DNA from: Streptomyces sp. 71268
Lineage (GTDB): Bacteria > Actinomycetota > Actinomycetes > Streptomycetales > Streptomycetaceae
DNA: 64,000 bases
Assembly (NCBI RefSeq): GCF_029392895.1
Contig: NZ_CP114200.1
Coordinates: 2,511,001 to 2,575,000, forward strand
Direction: 5' to 3'
In this document: positions 49,785 through 58,247 of the stretch, piece after piece
How the letters are laid out: each line of letters begins with the position of its first letter
Position numbering within the stretch: the first letter of the stretch is position 1
The notes under the pieces: generated by a model
Database searches by the model: none
What the model saw: the letters and a program-made list of their open reading frames with translations, nothing else
Told to the model about the DNA's origin: nothing
Made by a program: the position numbers and the translations under genes

Positions 49785-50621
49785 ATGAGCGTGACCGACC
49801 AGGCGTCCCAGGAAACCCAGGCGACTCAGGAGTCCAAGGATTCCAAGGAGTACGTCTTCGACCCCACCTGGGACCAGGAGACGGAGCGGCTGCGCGCCAA
49901 CGAGGCCATCTGGGACCCGGGCACCATCGAGCGCCTGGAGCGGCTCGGCGTGGCCCCCGGCTGGCACGCCCTGGAGGTGGGCGCCGGTTCCGGGTCCATC
50001 GCCGGCTGGCTCGGCGAGCGGGTCGGGCCTACCGGGCGGGTGCTCGCCGCCGACCTGGAGACGGGGCGGCTCGAAGCGCTGCGGGCGCCGCACGTGGAGG
50101 TGGCCCGGATCGACATCCGCACCGAGGAACTGCCGGCGGAGTCCTTCGACCTCGTGCACTCGCGGATGGTGGTCCAGCATCTGGAGGACCGCCCCGCCGC
50201 GGTGGCCAACATGGTCCGCGCGCTCAAGCCGGGCGGCTGGCTCTTCCTTGAGGACACCGACTCGCTGCCGCTGTTCCGCAGCGCCACCTCGGAGGACTTC
50301 CTCCAGGACGTGCGGGCGGCCGGGTACGGGCTGATGCGCCGCTCGGGCCACGAGCCGCGCGGTGGCCACTTCGACCTCGAGGCGATGCTGGCCACCGAGC
50401 TGGAGGAGGTGTCGGCCGAGGGCCGGGCCGTCATGGTGCGGGGCGGCTCCTTCCAGGCCCGGCACTACCAGTTGTGGCTGGAGTTCATGAAGCCGCGCAT
50501 CGTCGCCGAGGGCGAGGTGTCGGCGGAGCGGGTGGACGAGGCGCTGGCCGAGATGGGCGACCCGGCCCACCACTGGCTGACCCAGGTGCTCATCTCCAGC
50601 TTCGGCCGCAAGCCCAGGTAG
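49785..50621 (+). CDS. SAM-dependent methyltransferase (class I)
   Basis: A 278-residue Rossmann-fold methyltransferase. Motif I is ALEVGAGSGSIAGWL (near residue 65), the acidic end of strand 2 is LAADLE, the motif before the active site is FDLVHSRMVVQHLED, and ALKPGGWLFLED is post-motif. This is the small-molecule type (ubiE/coq5-like) common in antibiotic tailoring for O-, N- or C-methylation; the acceptor cannot be read. The first 25 residues are a Gln/Ser/Lys-rich tail. GGAGGG upstream of the ATG supports the start. It is divergent from the seven-gene operon and shares its operator region. Confidence 0.92.
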   Translation: MSVTDQASQETQATQESKDSKEYVFDPTWDQETERLRANEAIWDPGTIERLERLGVAPGWHALEVGAGSGSIAGWLGERVGPTGRVLAADLETGRLEALRAPHVEVARIDIRTEELPAESFDLVHSRMVVQHLEDRPAAVANMVRALKPGGWLFLEDTDSLPLFRSATSEDFLQDVRAAGYGLMRRSGHEPRGGHFDLEAMLATELEEVSAEGRAVMVRGGSFQARHYQLWLEFMKPRIVAEGEVSAERVDEALAEMGDPAHHWLTQVLISSFGRKPR

Positions 50622-51082
50622 CACGCCCGGCCCCGTCAGGCGCCGGCGGTGGCGTGCGCGAGCACGCCACCGCGCGGCGCCGGGGCCCGGCGCGTACCCC
50701 TCGCGGCGCGTGTCCACGGCGCCGCGCCCGCGCGCCGCGCGGGCGGCGCACCACCGTCGGCGCGCCACGGCCCCGCGCCGCGCCCACCGCGCGCCGGCCC
50801 GGGGCGTGCGCCGCGCTCCACCTCCGCACCACCGCGTACGCCCCAGCGCGTTCCCGGTCGGGCCCGTAGGACCCGGCCGGCTCGGTAAGACTCCGCACCA
50901 CTCGTAGGACTGTCGGACGACAGCCCCGGGGTGGGGCATCGCGGCACCCCCACCCACGCCGACCGACGTCCCGCGCCGCGAACAGGCACCGATTCCCGCC
51001 GGCGTGCCCCGCACGCTCCGAGCACACCGGGAAGACACACCCACCACAACGCGAAGAAACCATCACAGAAGGCAGCATCCGT
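50622..51082. other. Gene-free GC-rich stretch before the UbiA gene
   Basis: About 460 nt of very GC-rich, repetitive GCGCCGC sequence (50640-50860) followed by a more varied part that probably holds the UbiA promoter (about 50880-51060). Long open frames on both strands are Arg/Ala/Pro low complexity and are not believed. I found no confident promoter or operator. Confidence 0.4.
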
Positions 51083-52030
51083 ATGTCGCTGAACATCGCC
51101 GCGTCGCCGGTCGCCAAGGACCGCTTGAGCGCGTTCGTCAAGCTCGGCAAGCTCTCGTTCTACGACTACTACCTGAGCGCCTTCATCGTGTGGGCCGCGC
51201 TGCCCGGTGCGCTGACGTGGGACGGTACGACCTTCGCCGTCATCCTGCTCTACATAGCCGGCTACGTCGGCGTGGTGGCCGCCACCGTCGCGCTGGACGA
51301 CGTCACGGGCATCCGGGACGGCAGCGACGCGCGCAACTACTCGCCGGAGTCCGGCGCGCTGCGCGACCTGTCCCGCAAGCCGCTGCTGAGCGGCGCGCTG
51401 ACGGTGCGGCAGGCCGAGCTGTTCGGCTGGGGGGCGATGGCCTGGGGCGCGGTGATGTGGTCCCTGGTCTTCGTCATCGCACCGGAGAACTCGCTGTGGG
51501 TCGGGCTCCTGATGGTGGCGGTGCTGGTCTCCAACGTGCAGTACTCGTACGGCCTGAAGATCAGCTACAACTTCGGCCAGGAACTCATCCTGGTCAGCCC
51601 CGGCCTGGCCATCCTGATCCCCTACGTCCTGCTGACGGGCGAGGCGACGGGCCTGGTCATCCTGGAGTCGGTGCTGTTCGGCCTGTGGAGCCTGCTGGTC
51701 TCCATCTACTCCAACATGAACGACGTGGAGGGCGACCGGCTGGCCGGCCGGCGCAACCTCGCCACCCTCACCACCGCGCCGACCTACCGGAAGATCATCG
51801 TCGGGGCACACCTGCTGGAGCCGCTCGCGGTGGCGGTGGCCATCGCCGTGGGCGCCGTGCCGGTGTGGTTCGTCGCGCTGATGGTGCCGCTGTGGGCGAT
51901 GCGGGTGTCGCAGGCCCGCTCGGGCGTGAGCCAGGGCAACCTGCTCCAGGCCCGCATGCTCGGCATCAAGCTGCACCGCTGGGGCGTTCCGGTGCTGCTG
52001 CTGGCGAACGTGCTGGCACTGCACGTGTGA
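51083..52030 (+). CDS. UbiA-family membrane prenyltransferase
   Basis: A 315-residue polytopic membrane protein with about eight hydrophobic helices. The first Asp-rich motif is LDDVTGIRDGSD and the second NMNDVEGDRLAGRR; these bind Mg and the prenyl diphosphate in UbiA enzymes. The enzyme transfers a prenyl chain to an aromatic ring, another nucleophile or a sugar phosphate (DprE-pathway type UbiA). The acceptor and chain length are not readable. A DXS-like gene nearby might suggest isoprenoid supply, but that protein looks inactive. The ATG at 51083 has only a weak GAAGG upstream. A strong terminator follows, so it is monocistronic. Confidence 0.92.
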   Translation: MSLNIAASPVAKDRLSAFVKLGKLSFYDYYLSAFIVWAALPGALTWDGTTFAVILLYIAGYVGVVAATVALDDVTGIRDGSDARNYSPESGALRDLSRKPLLSGALTVRQAELFGWGAMAWGAVMWSLVFVIAPENSLWVGLLMVAVLVSNVQYSYGLKISYNFGQELILVSPGLAILIPYVLLTGEATGLVILESVLFGLWSLLVSIYSNMNDVEGDRLAGRRNLATLTTAPTYRKIIVGAHLLEPLAVAVAIAVGAVPVWFVALMVPLWAMRVSQARSGVSQGNLLQARMLGIKLHRWGVPVLLLANVLALHV

Positions 52031-52078
52031 CCCGCGCGCGCAGCCGCCCGGAACCGAGCCGCCCCCGCAACCCCTGAC

Positions 52079-52127
52079 CGTCCGCGACCGTCCCGCCTCC
52101 CCCGTGGCGGCGGGACGGTCGCGGACG
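52079..52127. terminator. Strong stem-loop terminator after the UbiA gene
   Basis: A perfect 19-bp inverted repeat (52079-52097 with 52109-52127) around an 11-nt loop, 48 nt after the UbiA stop. Confidence 0.85.
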
Positions 52128-52494
52128 ACCACCACCCGGGCCCGCGCCACGCCCCCGTCGCCGCCCCCTCCCCCCGCCGCGCGCCGACCCTCGCCGACCG
52201 TGGTGACTGTGGCCCCGTCAGAAGCGTTGGTCGATACGGCCCCTCGCGCGACGGGTCCCTCCCGTCGCGCCCAACGCCCGTGCAGGAAGCCACACACGAA
52301 GCCGTTGGATGGCCGGCCGGAAAGATGTGGATCACGTTCCGGTGACATTCGGCAGTGGGTCAGGCATGGAACTGGCCACGTGGGGGAGGGTGTTCGGCGA
52401 CCAGCGCCGAGCCTAGAACCGGACATGCCACCAATGTCCGGATCACCACGCCGGGCTGGCCCCCGCCGTGCCCGGGAAGTAACCCGGCGATCTA
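52128..52494. other. Intergenic stretch upstream of the MMPL operator
   Basis: About 370 nt without a gene I can support. Composition is more balanced from about 52200 on, fitting promoter DNA. It leads into the operator array at 52495-52562. Confidence 0.4.
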
Positions 52495-52562
52495 TGGAAC
52501 GACTTGCACCGGAGCCAGCGAGAGGTGCAGACTGCCCCATAGGTCTAGTGCAATCTGTTCCA
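52495..52562. promoter_or_regulatory. Operator array upstream of the MMPL exporter (shared with the hemerythrin-like gene)
   Basis: Half-sites are TGGAACGACTTGCACC (52495-52510), inverted GGTGCAGACTGCCCCA (52524-52539) and inverted AGTGCAATCTGTTCCA (52547-52562). They match the array at 30600-30665. In both cases the first two sites face each other with a 12-13 nt gap. The array ends 55 nt before the MMPL start. Confidence 0.75.
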
Positions 52563-52617
52563 CAAGTCCTCGCACGGTGCTCCCCTCTCTCGCGCCGCCC
52601 GTCAGGAGATTCCGAAA

Positions 52618-54879
52618 ATGCTCGACAGACTAGCGAGTCTGATCCTCCCCAGGCCAAAGAAAGTGCTGTTGGCCGTGCTGATCATCGCGCTCGCCGTCGG
52701 TGGTGCATCGATGGGTCTGACGGACCGGCTGACGATGGGTGGTTACGAGAACACCGACACCGAGTCGCACGAGACCGAGGAACTCCTGGAGAAGGAGTTC
52801 AAGCAAGGCACCCCCAACCTCTCCATCGTGGTGAGCGACCCGCGCGGCGTCGACGACCCCGCGGTGACCGCCGCTGGCCTGAAACTGACGAAGGGCCTCC
52901 AGGACCACGAGCACGTGGCGAACGTCGCCTCGTACTGGTCCATGGACCGGGCCCCCTCCCTCAAGGGCGAGTCGGGCAAGCAGGCGCTCGTCAGCGGTCG
53001 CATCCTCGGCGACTTCGACGAGGTCAACGACCGGGTGCAGGACCTGAAGAAGGAGTACTCGGGCAAGGTCGAGGGGCTCGACGTCGAACTGGGCGGCATC
53101 GCCCTGATGAACTTCGAGAACGTCGACCAGTCCGCCAAGGACGCCGCCACCGCGGAGACCCTGGTCTTCCCGCTGGTCCTGATCGTGCTGGTGGTCATCT
53201 TCGGCTCGCTCGTCGCGGCGGCCCTCCCGCTGGCCGTCGCGCTGGCCACGATGTTCCTCGTCTTCGGCCTGCTGTATCTGATCACCTTCGGGTTCGACGC
53301 CAACAACCTGCTGACCAACGTCACCACGCTGCTCGGCCTCGGCCTCGCGATCGACTACAGCCTGCTGTTCATCACGCGCTACCGCGAGGAACTCCAGCGC
53401 GGCCAGGAGACCGAGCCCGCCATCCGCGCCACCATGCGCCAAGTGGGCCGCACGGTCATCTTCTCCGCCGTGACGCTGGCCATCGCCTGTATGGCGCTGA
53501 TGGTCATGCCGTTCGGGATGTTCCAGTCGATCGCCATCGGCGGCGCGGCCACCGCGCTGATGGCGGCGCTCGCCACGCTGGTCATCGTCCCCGCGCTGCT
53601 GGCCTGGGCCGGCCCGCGCATCGACAAGCTGCGCCTGGTCCGCCGCAAGCCGCGCCCGGTGACCGCCTCGCACGAGGGCGGCTGGCACCGGCTGGCCCTG
53701 TTCGTGATGCGCAAGCCCGTGCCGCTGGTGGTCGCGGTGCTCGCCCTGATGGCACTGCTCGGCTCCCCCGTCCGCGACCTGAACCTGCGCCTGCCGGACG
53801 AGCAGATCCTGCCCAAGTCGGCCCAGTCGGCCGAGGTCGCCCAGACGGTCCGCGAGGACTTCAACAACCGCGAGGCGCAGGCCATGCAGGTCGTCGCCGT
53901 GGACATCGGCAAGACGGCCGACCGCACGAACGACATCGCCGCCTACGCCACGCAGCTCTCCGCACTGCCCAACGTCGCCCGCGTTGACGCGCTGACCGGC
54001 AGCTACGCCGGCGGCAAGGAAGTCGCCCCGGCCACCCGGTTCTCGCAGCAGTACGGCACGGACTCGGCCACCTACCTCAGCGTGGTGCCCGCCGTTGACG
54101 GCCTCTCCCCCAAGGGCGAGGACATCGTCCGCGACATCCGGGACGCGGAGGCCCCGTTCCCGGTCAAGGTCGGTGGCCACCCGGCCATCTCCGTGGACAC
54201 CTTCGACGTCTTCGCCGACAACCTGCCGATCGCCCTCGGCATCATGGCGATCGGCACCTACATCCTGCTCTTCCTGCTCACCGGCAGCCTGCTGCTCCCG
54301 CTGATGGCCATGCTGCTGAGCGTGCTGAGCCTGAGCGCCACCTTCGGCTCGCTGGTCTTCGTCTTCCAGGACGGCCACCTGCAGTGGCTGGTCGGCGACT
54401 TCATCAACACCGGCGCCATCAACTGGACGGTCCCGGTCCTCGTCGGCACCCTGGGCTTCGGCCTCTCGATGGACTACGCGGTCTTCATCCTCTCCCGCGT
54501 CAAGGAGGAGTACGACCGCACGGGCGACAACGAACTGGCCGTCGCCACCGGCCTGGAGCGCGTCGGCAAGGTCGTCACCTACGCGGCGATCATCCTGTCG
54601 CTGGTCTTCATCGTCATGCTGACCTCCGGCATCAGCTACATGAAGGCCCTGGGCCTCGGCGTGCCGCTCGCGATCCTGCTGGACGCCACGCTGATCCGCG
54701 GCATCCTGCTCCCCGCGTCGATGCGCCTGCTCGGCACCAGGAGCTGGTGGGCCCCGGGCCCGATGCGCAAGCTGCACGACCGGTTCGGCATCAGCGAGGG
54801 CGGCGACCCCGTGCCGGCGGCGCCCGGCGCGAGCGCCGGTGGCGACGTCACACCGGAGCGCACCGTGGACCGCGTCTAA
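52618..54879 (+). CDS. MMPL/RND-superfamily exporter
   Basis: A 753-residue MMPL protein with two homologous halves. Each half has one helix, a large extracellular domain and a five-helix bundle (about residues 15-340 and 365-710). A characteristic GLGLAIDYSLLFITRYREE motif lies in the first half and GFGLSMDYAVFILSRVKEE in the second; these carry the proton-relay Asp-Tyr pair. AGGAG lies 8 nt before the ATG. Such proteins move lipids, lipopeptides or hydrophobic antibiotics across the membrane by proton motive force. In this cluster it is a good candidate exporter of a lipophilic product. It is flanked by an operator array upstream and a terminator downstream, so it is a stand-alone regulated unit. 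Confidence 0.95.
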   Translation: MLDRLASLILPRPKKVLLAVLIIALAVGGASMGLTDRLTMGGYENTDTESHETEELLEKEFKQGTPNLSIVVSDPRGVDDPAVTAAGLKLTKGLQDHEHVANVASYWSMDRAPSLKGESGKQALVSGRILGDFDEVNDRVQDLKKEYSGKVEGLDVELGGIALMNFENVDQSAKDAATAETLVFPLVLIVLVVIFGSLVAAALPLAVALATMFLVFGLLYLITFGFDANNLLTNVTTLLGLGLAIDYSLLFITRYREELQRGQETEPAIRATMRQVGRTVIFSAVTLAIACMALMVMPFGMFQSIAIGGAATALMAALATLVIVPALLAWAGPRIDKLRLVRRKPRPVTASHEGGWHRLALFVMRKPVPLVVAVLALMALLGSPVRDLNLRLPDEQILPKSAQSAEVAQTVREDFNNREAQAMQVVAVDIGKTADRTNDIAAYATQLSALPNVARVDALTGSYAGGKEVAPATRFSQQYGTDSATYLSVVPAVDGLSPKGEDIVRDIRDAEAPFPVKVGGHPAISVDTFDVFADNLPIALGIMAIGTYILLFLLTGSLLLPLMAMLLSVLSLSATFGSLVFVFQDGHLQWLVGDFINTGAINWTVPVLVGTLGFGLSMDYAVFILSRVKEEYDRTGDNELAVATGLERVGKVVTYAAIILSLVFIVMLTSGISYMKALGLGVPLAILLDATLIRGILLPASMRLLGTRSWWAPGPMRKLHDRFGISEGGDPVPAAPGASAGGDVTPERTVDRV

Positions 54880-54923
54880 CAGACCCGCCGCGCGACCGAC
54901 CCCCGTGGACGCGCGGCTTCCCA

Positions 54924-54965
54924 GCAGAGCCCCGCTCGCCGTTCGCCCGGCGAGCGGGGCTCTGC
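54924..54965. terminator. Stem-loop terminator after the MMPL gene
   Basis: A perfect 17-bp inverted repeat (54924-54940 with 54949-54965) around an 8-nt loop, 44 nt after the stop codon. Confidence 0.85.
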
Positions 54966-55119
54966 CATGTTCCGGGCACCCCACGCGCGGCCACCCCCTC
55001 ACCCTCACCCCAGACCAGCGCCGCACCCGGCACGGCCCCCGATCGCCCGGACATCCGACGTCGGCCCGCCCGACCGCCCGGCGTTGCCCGCCAGCGTTGG
55101 CGGGCCACGCCGGGTCGCG

Positions 55120-57168
55120 CTAGCGGGTCCCGCCTGAGTGCTCCACCGCCCCCACCGCCGTGGTCGCCTCTGGCGCGGCGGGTGTGGCGGGTGTGGGTGG
55201 CGCGGGTACGGGGGCGGTACCGGGGGAGCCGGCGGGCCGCCAGGCACAGGTCATCTCCTCGGTATGGGCGAGGAGATGGTGTTGGTAGTGCGGGCCGGTG
55301 ATGGGGCGGTCGGCGAGCAACGCCTCGGGCAGGTCGAAGGCCGCGACCAGGGTCAGCCCGTGGTCGGCCAGGCGGTCGAGCGACCGCTCCAACAGGGCGG
55401 CCAACTCGACGGCCTGCCCGCCGGTCAGTTCGCCCGAGCCGACGAGCAGCCCGCTGTGCTGGCCGATCCGCCGCAGGGTGAACAGTTGGTGCAGGTCGAG
55501 CAGGAGTTCACGGGCCAGCGGCGCGTCGGCCGCGACCGCCCAGTCGAGCAGGGCCGCCGCCGCGTCGTGCTCGGCCCGCGCCGTGACGGCGGCCAGCGCG
55601 TCGGGGGCGGCGGCGTTCCACCGCCGCAGGCGGTCGCCGGCGGGGGACGTACGCATCCTGGCCCGGGCCCGGGCCAGGTGCAGCCGTACGACCGAGGCCA
55701 ACAGGGTCTGCCGGGCCGCCGGGTCGGTCAGGGCGCGAGCGGGCGCGTCGCCGTCGGGTGGCCCGGCCCGGCCCGGCGTCGGCGCGCGGCCGGTCACGGG
55801 GGCCGGCGGCGCGGACGGTTCGGCCAGCAGCAGTTCGGCCCCGGCCTTGGCCCACAGCGCGAGGTTGTCGCCCTCGGCGGTGATGGCGCCCTCCACGTCA
55901 CCGAGCAGGGCCACCAGCCCGTTGACCGGGAGCAGCCCCTGAGCGCCGCAGCGCTCGCGGCTCTCGGTGATCAGGTCCCGCGCCCGCCAGGTGATCCACC
56001 CCTTGGCGATCGCCACCTGGCGCTCGGCCGCCTCGGCGTCGGCCGGGGTGCGGTCGACCCAGGCGGCCACGGTGGCCCGGTGCAGCGCGGTCATCGCGTA
56101 CGTGGTGGCCAGGCCGTCGAGCAGGGGCCCGTGGTGTGTGCGGTGCGCCCACAGCGGGACGCGGTCGTCGGGGCGCGCGCCGGTGACGTGGCGGTGGTGG
56201 GCGTAGCGGAGGGCGGTGGCCAGTGCGGTGCGGGCGCCACCGACCGCGCTGGCCGCCATGCACAGCTTGCCCACCCCCACCCGGCCGATGGCGGCCAGGA
56301 ACCGCTTGCGCCTGCTGCCGAAGGCGCTGGTGAAGGTGGCGTCGTCGGCCAGCCGCCCGTGCTCGCCGGTGAGCAGCGCCGAGCGCGGCAGCACGACGGT
56401 GTCGAACGAGGTGAGGCAGTGGTCCACCGGGCTGCCGGGGCGTAGCGGCAGGGGGCGGACGGTGATCCCGGGCAGCGGGCCGGCGGCGTCGGTGAGCGGG
56501 ACCAGGAACAGGAAGACGCCGTGGTCCCGGCCCTCGACGAGCAACCGCGCCGCGACCAGGCCCGACTTCGGGCCGCCGACGGGACCGGTGTTGGGCATGA
56601 ACTTCCGCGCCCCGGGGTGGGGCGTGTGCAGCGTGAAGGTGCGCTGGCCCGGGTCGTAGGTGGCCACCGTCTCCAGGGCGGCGGCATCGTTGCCGTGGGC
56701 CAGTTCGGTGCAGAGGAAGGTGCCGATCCGGCGCATCCGGAGGAAGTCGTCCAACGGGCGGTCGGGCCGCTGGTCGTGGTCGTGGAGGCTGCCGAGGAAG
56801 AGGTTGTAGTGGATGCCGGCCAGTACCGCCAGCGCGCCGTCGACCGGGGCCAGCCACTCGTGCAGGGCGGCCAGCGCGCGCGGGTCGGTGGCCACCTGGA
56901 CGGGGTCGGTGGCCGCGCCGACGCGGCGTAACCTGCGGTAGGAGTCGGCTAACTGGTCGGATATCGCGGCATCGGCGCGCCGTCGCATGTCCGGGTCGGC
57001 GGCCAGCGTCCGCCAGGGCCGGTGGATCCGGTCGCGGTCGGGGCCGTAGAGCAGCCGGGTCAGCTCGGCGGTGGTGGCATGGGCCTCGGGCGGGCGAGGC
57101 GTGGCGCCCGCGGGTGGAGTGGTCGCGGGGGCCTGTGTGGCGGGAAGAGTGGTCACGAACCTAGTCAT
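55120..57168 (-). CDS. Acyl-CoA oxidase/dehydrogenase-family flavoprotein with two TTA codons
   Basis: A 682-residue protein of acyl-CoA-oxidase (ACOX) length, longer than a typical acyl-CoA dehydrogenase. The FAD-binding region contains FMPNTGPVGGPKSGLV. The acyl-CoA-binding helix region and the likely catalytic Glu in ITAEGDNLALW correspond to FEGEN of acyl-CoA oxidases. It would introduce an alpha,beta double bond into an acyl-CoA or acyl-ACP chain. Two TTA codons (56950-56952 and 56929-56931) predict bldA-dependent translation, as for the regulators and the DXS-like gene, which supports membership in the cluster. An AMP-forming acyl ligase that could provide its substrate is at 59837. The ends are Pro/Ala-rich. 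The start ATG at 57168 is the only reasonable one. Confidence 0.85.
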   Translation of the reverse strand: MTRFVTTLPATQAPATTPPAGATPRPPEAHATTAELTRLLYGPDRDRIHRPWRTLAADPDMRRRADAAISDQLADSYRRLRRVGAATDPVQVATDPRALAALHEWLAPVDGALAVLAGIHYNLFLGSLHDHDQRPDRPLDDFLRMRRIGTFLCTELAHGNDAAALETVATYDPGQRTFTLHTPHPGARKFMPNTGPVGGPKSGLVAARLLVEGRDHGVFLFLVPLTDAAGPLPGITVRPLPLRPGSPVDHCLTSFDTVVLPRSALLTGEHGRLADDATFTSAFGSRRKRFLAAIGRVGVGKLCMAASAVGGARTALATALRYAHHRHVTGARPDDRVPLWAHRTHHGPLLDGLATTYAMTALHRATVAAWVDRTPADAEAAERQVAIAKGWITWRARDLITESRERCGAQGLLPVNGLVALLGDVEGAITAEGDNLALWAKAGAELLLAEPSAPPAPVTGRAPTPGRAGPPDGDAPARALTDPAARQTLLASVVRLHLARARARMRTSPAGDRLRRWNAAAPDALAAVTARAEHDAAAALLDWAVAADAPLARELLLDLHQLFTLRRIGQHSGLLVGSGELTGGQAVELAALLERSLDRLADHGLTLVAAFDLPEALLADRPITGPHYQHHLLAHTEEMTCAWRPAGSPGTAPVPAPPTPATPAAPEATTAVGAVEHSGGTR

Positions 57169-57252
57169 TGACGGAACACGACGTCGGCAACGGCCATGTG
57201 ATCAACGCCACCGTCCACACGGGCCCGCCGCGCTCCCCCGCCCGGCTCCCCC

Positions 57253-57283
57253 TTGAGTTGAACCACGGTTGAGGTTCTACGGT
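57253..57283 (+). promoter_or_regulatory. MerR/SoxR-type promoter with 19-nt spacer, leaderless transcript expected
   Basis: TTGAGT (57253-57258), a 19-nt spacer containing the dyad AACC-AC-GGTT, and TACGGT (57278-57283). The over-long spacer with an operator inside it is the MerR-family arrangement. The ATG at 57290 lies 7 nt after the -10, so the transcript should start at or near the start codon. Confidence 0.6.
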
Positions 57284-57289
57284 CCTCGT

Positions 57290-58138
57290 ATGACCAAGAT
57301 CCTGGTGACCGGGGCGACCGGCACCGTAGGCAGGCACGTCGTCGCCGGGCTGGCGCGGGCGGACGTGGACGTACGGGCACTGGTGCGGGACCCGAGGGCG
57401 GCGAGGCTGCCGGGCGGGGTGGAGGCGGTACGGGGGAACCTGGGGGACCCGGACTCGCTGGCGGCGGCGGTGCGCGGGGTGGAGCGGGTGTACCTGATGT
57501 GGCCGGGGCTGCCGGTGGACCTGCGGGTGCTTGAGGTGATCACCGAGCGGGCCCAGCGGGTGGTCTACCTCTCGACGGACGTGGCCGACCTCGCGGACGA
57601 CGAGGAGCCCACGTCGTACCACCAGGCCATCGAGCGCCACCTGCGGCACTCCGGGGTGACCTGGACCTTCCTGCGGGCCATCGACTTCGCGGCCAACGCG
57701 CTGCGCTGGGCGGACCAGGTACGGCGGGGCACGGTGCGCTATCCGTACGGGCAGGCCGCCAGGTCGCTCATCCACGAGCGGGACATCGCCGAGGTCGCCG
57801 TGCGCGCGCTCACCGCCGAGGGCGCCGACCGGCGGCGGCACGACGGGGTGGCCCACCTGCTCACCGGGCCGGCCGCGCTCACCCATGTCGAGCAGGTGCG
57901 GATCATCGGCGAGGTGATCGGGCGGGGGGTGCGCTGGGAGGAGATGTCGGCGGAGGTGGCGCGGGAGGAGTTCACCGCGGCGTGGGGGAACGCGGAGTTC
58001 GTGGCGGGCCGGCTGCGGGCCTGGAAGTCCTTCGTGGAGACCCCGGAGCGGGTCACCGACACGGTGGAGCGGCTGCTCGGGCGCCCCGCGCTGACGTTCC
58101 GCGAGTGGGTCACCGACCACGCGGACGCCTTCCGCTGA
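57290..58138 (+). CDS. NmrA-like NAD(P)-binding protein (atypical SDR)
   Basis: A 282-residue atypical short-chain dehydrogenase-type protein of the NmrA/quinone-reductase-2 (QorB) group. The N-terminus ILVTGATGTVGRHVV binds NAD(P). A VVYLSTDVADL strand and a SYHQAIERHLRHSGVTWTFLR block follow, with YHQ taking the place of YxxxK-like residues. Relatives reduce quinones or sense redox state through NADP. The ATG at 57290 immediately follows a MerR-type promoter with no room for a ribosome-binding site, so I expect a leaderless mRNA. It is divergent from the acyl-CoA oxidase gene. A biosynthetic role is possible but redox defence is as likely. Confidence 0.88.
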   Translation: MTKILVTGATGTVGRHVVAGLARADVDVRALVRDPRAARLPGGVEAVRGNLGDPDSLAAAVRGVERVYLMWPGLPVDLRVLEVITERAQRVVYLSTDVADLADDEEPTSYHQAIERHLRHSGVTWTFLRAIDFAANALRWADQVRRGTVRYPYGQAARSLIHERDIAEVAVRALTAEGADRRRHDGVAHLLTGPAALTHVEQVRIIGEVIGRGVRWEEMSAEVAREEFTAAWGNAEFVAGRLRAWKSFVETPERVTDTVERLLGRPALTFREWVTDHADAFR

Positions 58139-58165
58139 GGTACGGGCGGGCGGCGGCGAGCCGAA

Positions 58166-58205
58166 GGCCCCGCCCGCCGGCCTCAACGGGCCGGCGGGCG
58201 GGGCC
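58166..58205. terminator. Bidirectional stem-loop terminator
   Basis: A perfect 17-bp GC-rich inverted repeat (58166-58182 with 58189-58205) around a 6-nt loop, placed between the convergent NmrA-like and FAD-oxidase genes. Confidence 0.9.
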
Positions 58206-58247
58206 CGTCGGTCGAGTCTCACGCGGGGGCGGCGGGCCGCCCGTGGG

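Noticed and set aside
51083..52030. Calling the UbiA protein a menaquinone or heme A enzyme
   Set aside because: Both Asp-rich motifs are present, but nothing in the window supports a primary-metabolic role; only the family assignment is justified.
52630..55026. A 798-codon minus-strand frame opposite the MMPL gene
   Set aside because: A low-complexity His/Gln/Asp-rich shadow; the plus strand encodes a full MMPL transporter with a ribosome-binding site and terminator.
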